From assembly GCA_030039935.1 (NCBI GenBank), contig JASHUQ010000013.1, positions 1-6,813 of the forward strand: 6,813 nucleotides of DNA. The letters run 5' to 3'. The notes below the pieces were generated by a model, which worked only from the letters and a program-made list of their open reading frames with translations, searched no databases and was not told the origin of the DNA. Every line of letters begins with the position of its first letter. The first letter of the stretch is position 1. Below are positions 6,549-6,813 of the stretch, piece by piece. The position numbers were made by a program, and so were the translations under genes. The DNA comes from Microcaldota archaeon (lineage in GTDB: Archaea > Micrarchaeota > Micrarchaeia > Micrarchaeales > Micrarchaeaceae).

Positions 6549-6813
6549 ATCCAGGAATATCCTCTCTATCGACTCGTTTGAAGAAATCGTCCAAGCCTAT
6601 CTCATCACCGTAGCCCAAGTGTCTATCCAATTCCCTACTTATAAGTTCATCTAAAGCATCGAATAAGCCGCTTCTACAAATTCTTTCAAGATCAATTCCG
6701 ATTACCTTGGCAAATTTCTGGGCGTGGTATCCTGGCCATGGCTCATTTGTCCTATCTTTTCCCCACAGGCCAGAATGTCTTGCCCACTCTCCTCTTGCTT
6801 CTACAAGCTCAGA
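6541..6813 (-). CDS. Unidentified protein, C-terminal 90 residues (5' end outside window)
   Basis: On the minus strand a frame runs open from the window edge (6813) to a TGA at 6543-6541, giving 90 residues. The absence of stops over the whole stretch, and the fact that it fills the only otherwise empty end of the window, support a real gene entering from the right. The visible protein is soluble and strongly charged. It has a Trp/Gly/Pro-containing segment, GLWGKDRTNEPWPGYHA (15-31 of the fragment), that looks like a conserved core, then a helical stretch (about 31-65, including ICRSGLFDALDELISREL) and a short acidic/basic tail ending DREDIPGST. I do not recognise a family and assign no function. 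Its stop lies inside the last codons of DP2, so the genes converge with an 8-base overlap and no room for separate terminators. Confidence 0.65.
   Translation of the reverse strand, partial: SELVEARGEWARHSGLWGKDRTNEPWPGYHAQKFAKVIGIDLERICRSGLFDALDELISRELDRHLGYGDEIGLDDFFKRVDREDIPGST

Noticed and set aside
1..6813. CRISPR arrays, insertion sequences, att sites, integrase or other mobile elements
   Set aside because: I saw no direct repeats with spacers, transposase motifs or flanking terminal repeats; the window is core replication/repair and transport genes.

Overview
This window is archaeal. The decisive evidence is a complete family D DNA polymerase (PolD) encoded as adjacent small (DP1) and large (DP2) subunit genes; PolD is known only from archaea. 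An archaea-specific UPF0147 protein, TATA-type promoters with a purine-rich BRE, and heavy use of AGG/AGA (Arg) and ATA (Ile) codons agree with this. PolD excludes typical Crenarchaeota. The compact gene spacing and the somewhat short DP1 would fit a small-genome lineage such as a DPANN/Micrarchaeota-like archaeon, but that placement is only a guess from gene style.

Layout, left to right. (1) 1-570, + strand: 3' part of a gene whose product ends in the PHP phosphoesterase domain typical of PolX repair polymerases; the beginning lies outside the window. (2) 575-1105, +: a short five-helix membrane protein of the VIT1/CCC1 (DUF125) metal transporter family, 4 bases after the PolX stop. (3) 1106-1338: a 233-base gap, unusually large for this tightly packed region. 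It holds three TATA-like boxes and a strong hairpin (about 12 + 4 bp) followed by a T-run, and may encode a small RNA. (4) 1339-1605, +: UPF0147 protein with its own TATA box and Shine-Dalgarno. (5) 1611-3119, +: PolD small subunit DP1 with an intact Mre11-like nuclease centre. (6) 3120-6548, +: PolD large subunit DP2 with the catalytic aspartates, zinc sites and a C-terminal PCNA-binding motif. (7) 6541-6813, - strand: the C-terminal 90 residues of an unidentified protein, convergent with DP2 and overlapping its 3' end by 8 bases.

Functionally, genes 4-6 form a close-packed operon (5-base, then 0-base spacing) that should make the replicative polymerase with its proofreading nuclease in fixed proportion, together with a small conserved protein of unknown role. 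The PolX-like gene upstream adds a probable repair function but is in a different transcription unit, separated by the regulatory/ncRNA gap. The strongest candidates for something undescribed are the hairpin RNA in that gap and the co-transcription of UPF0147 with PolD.
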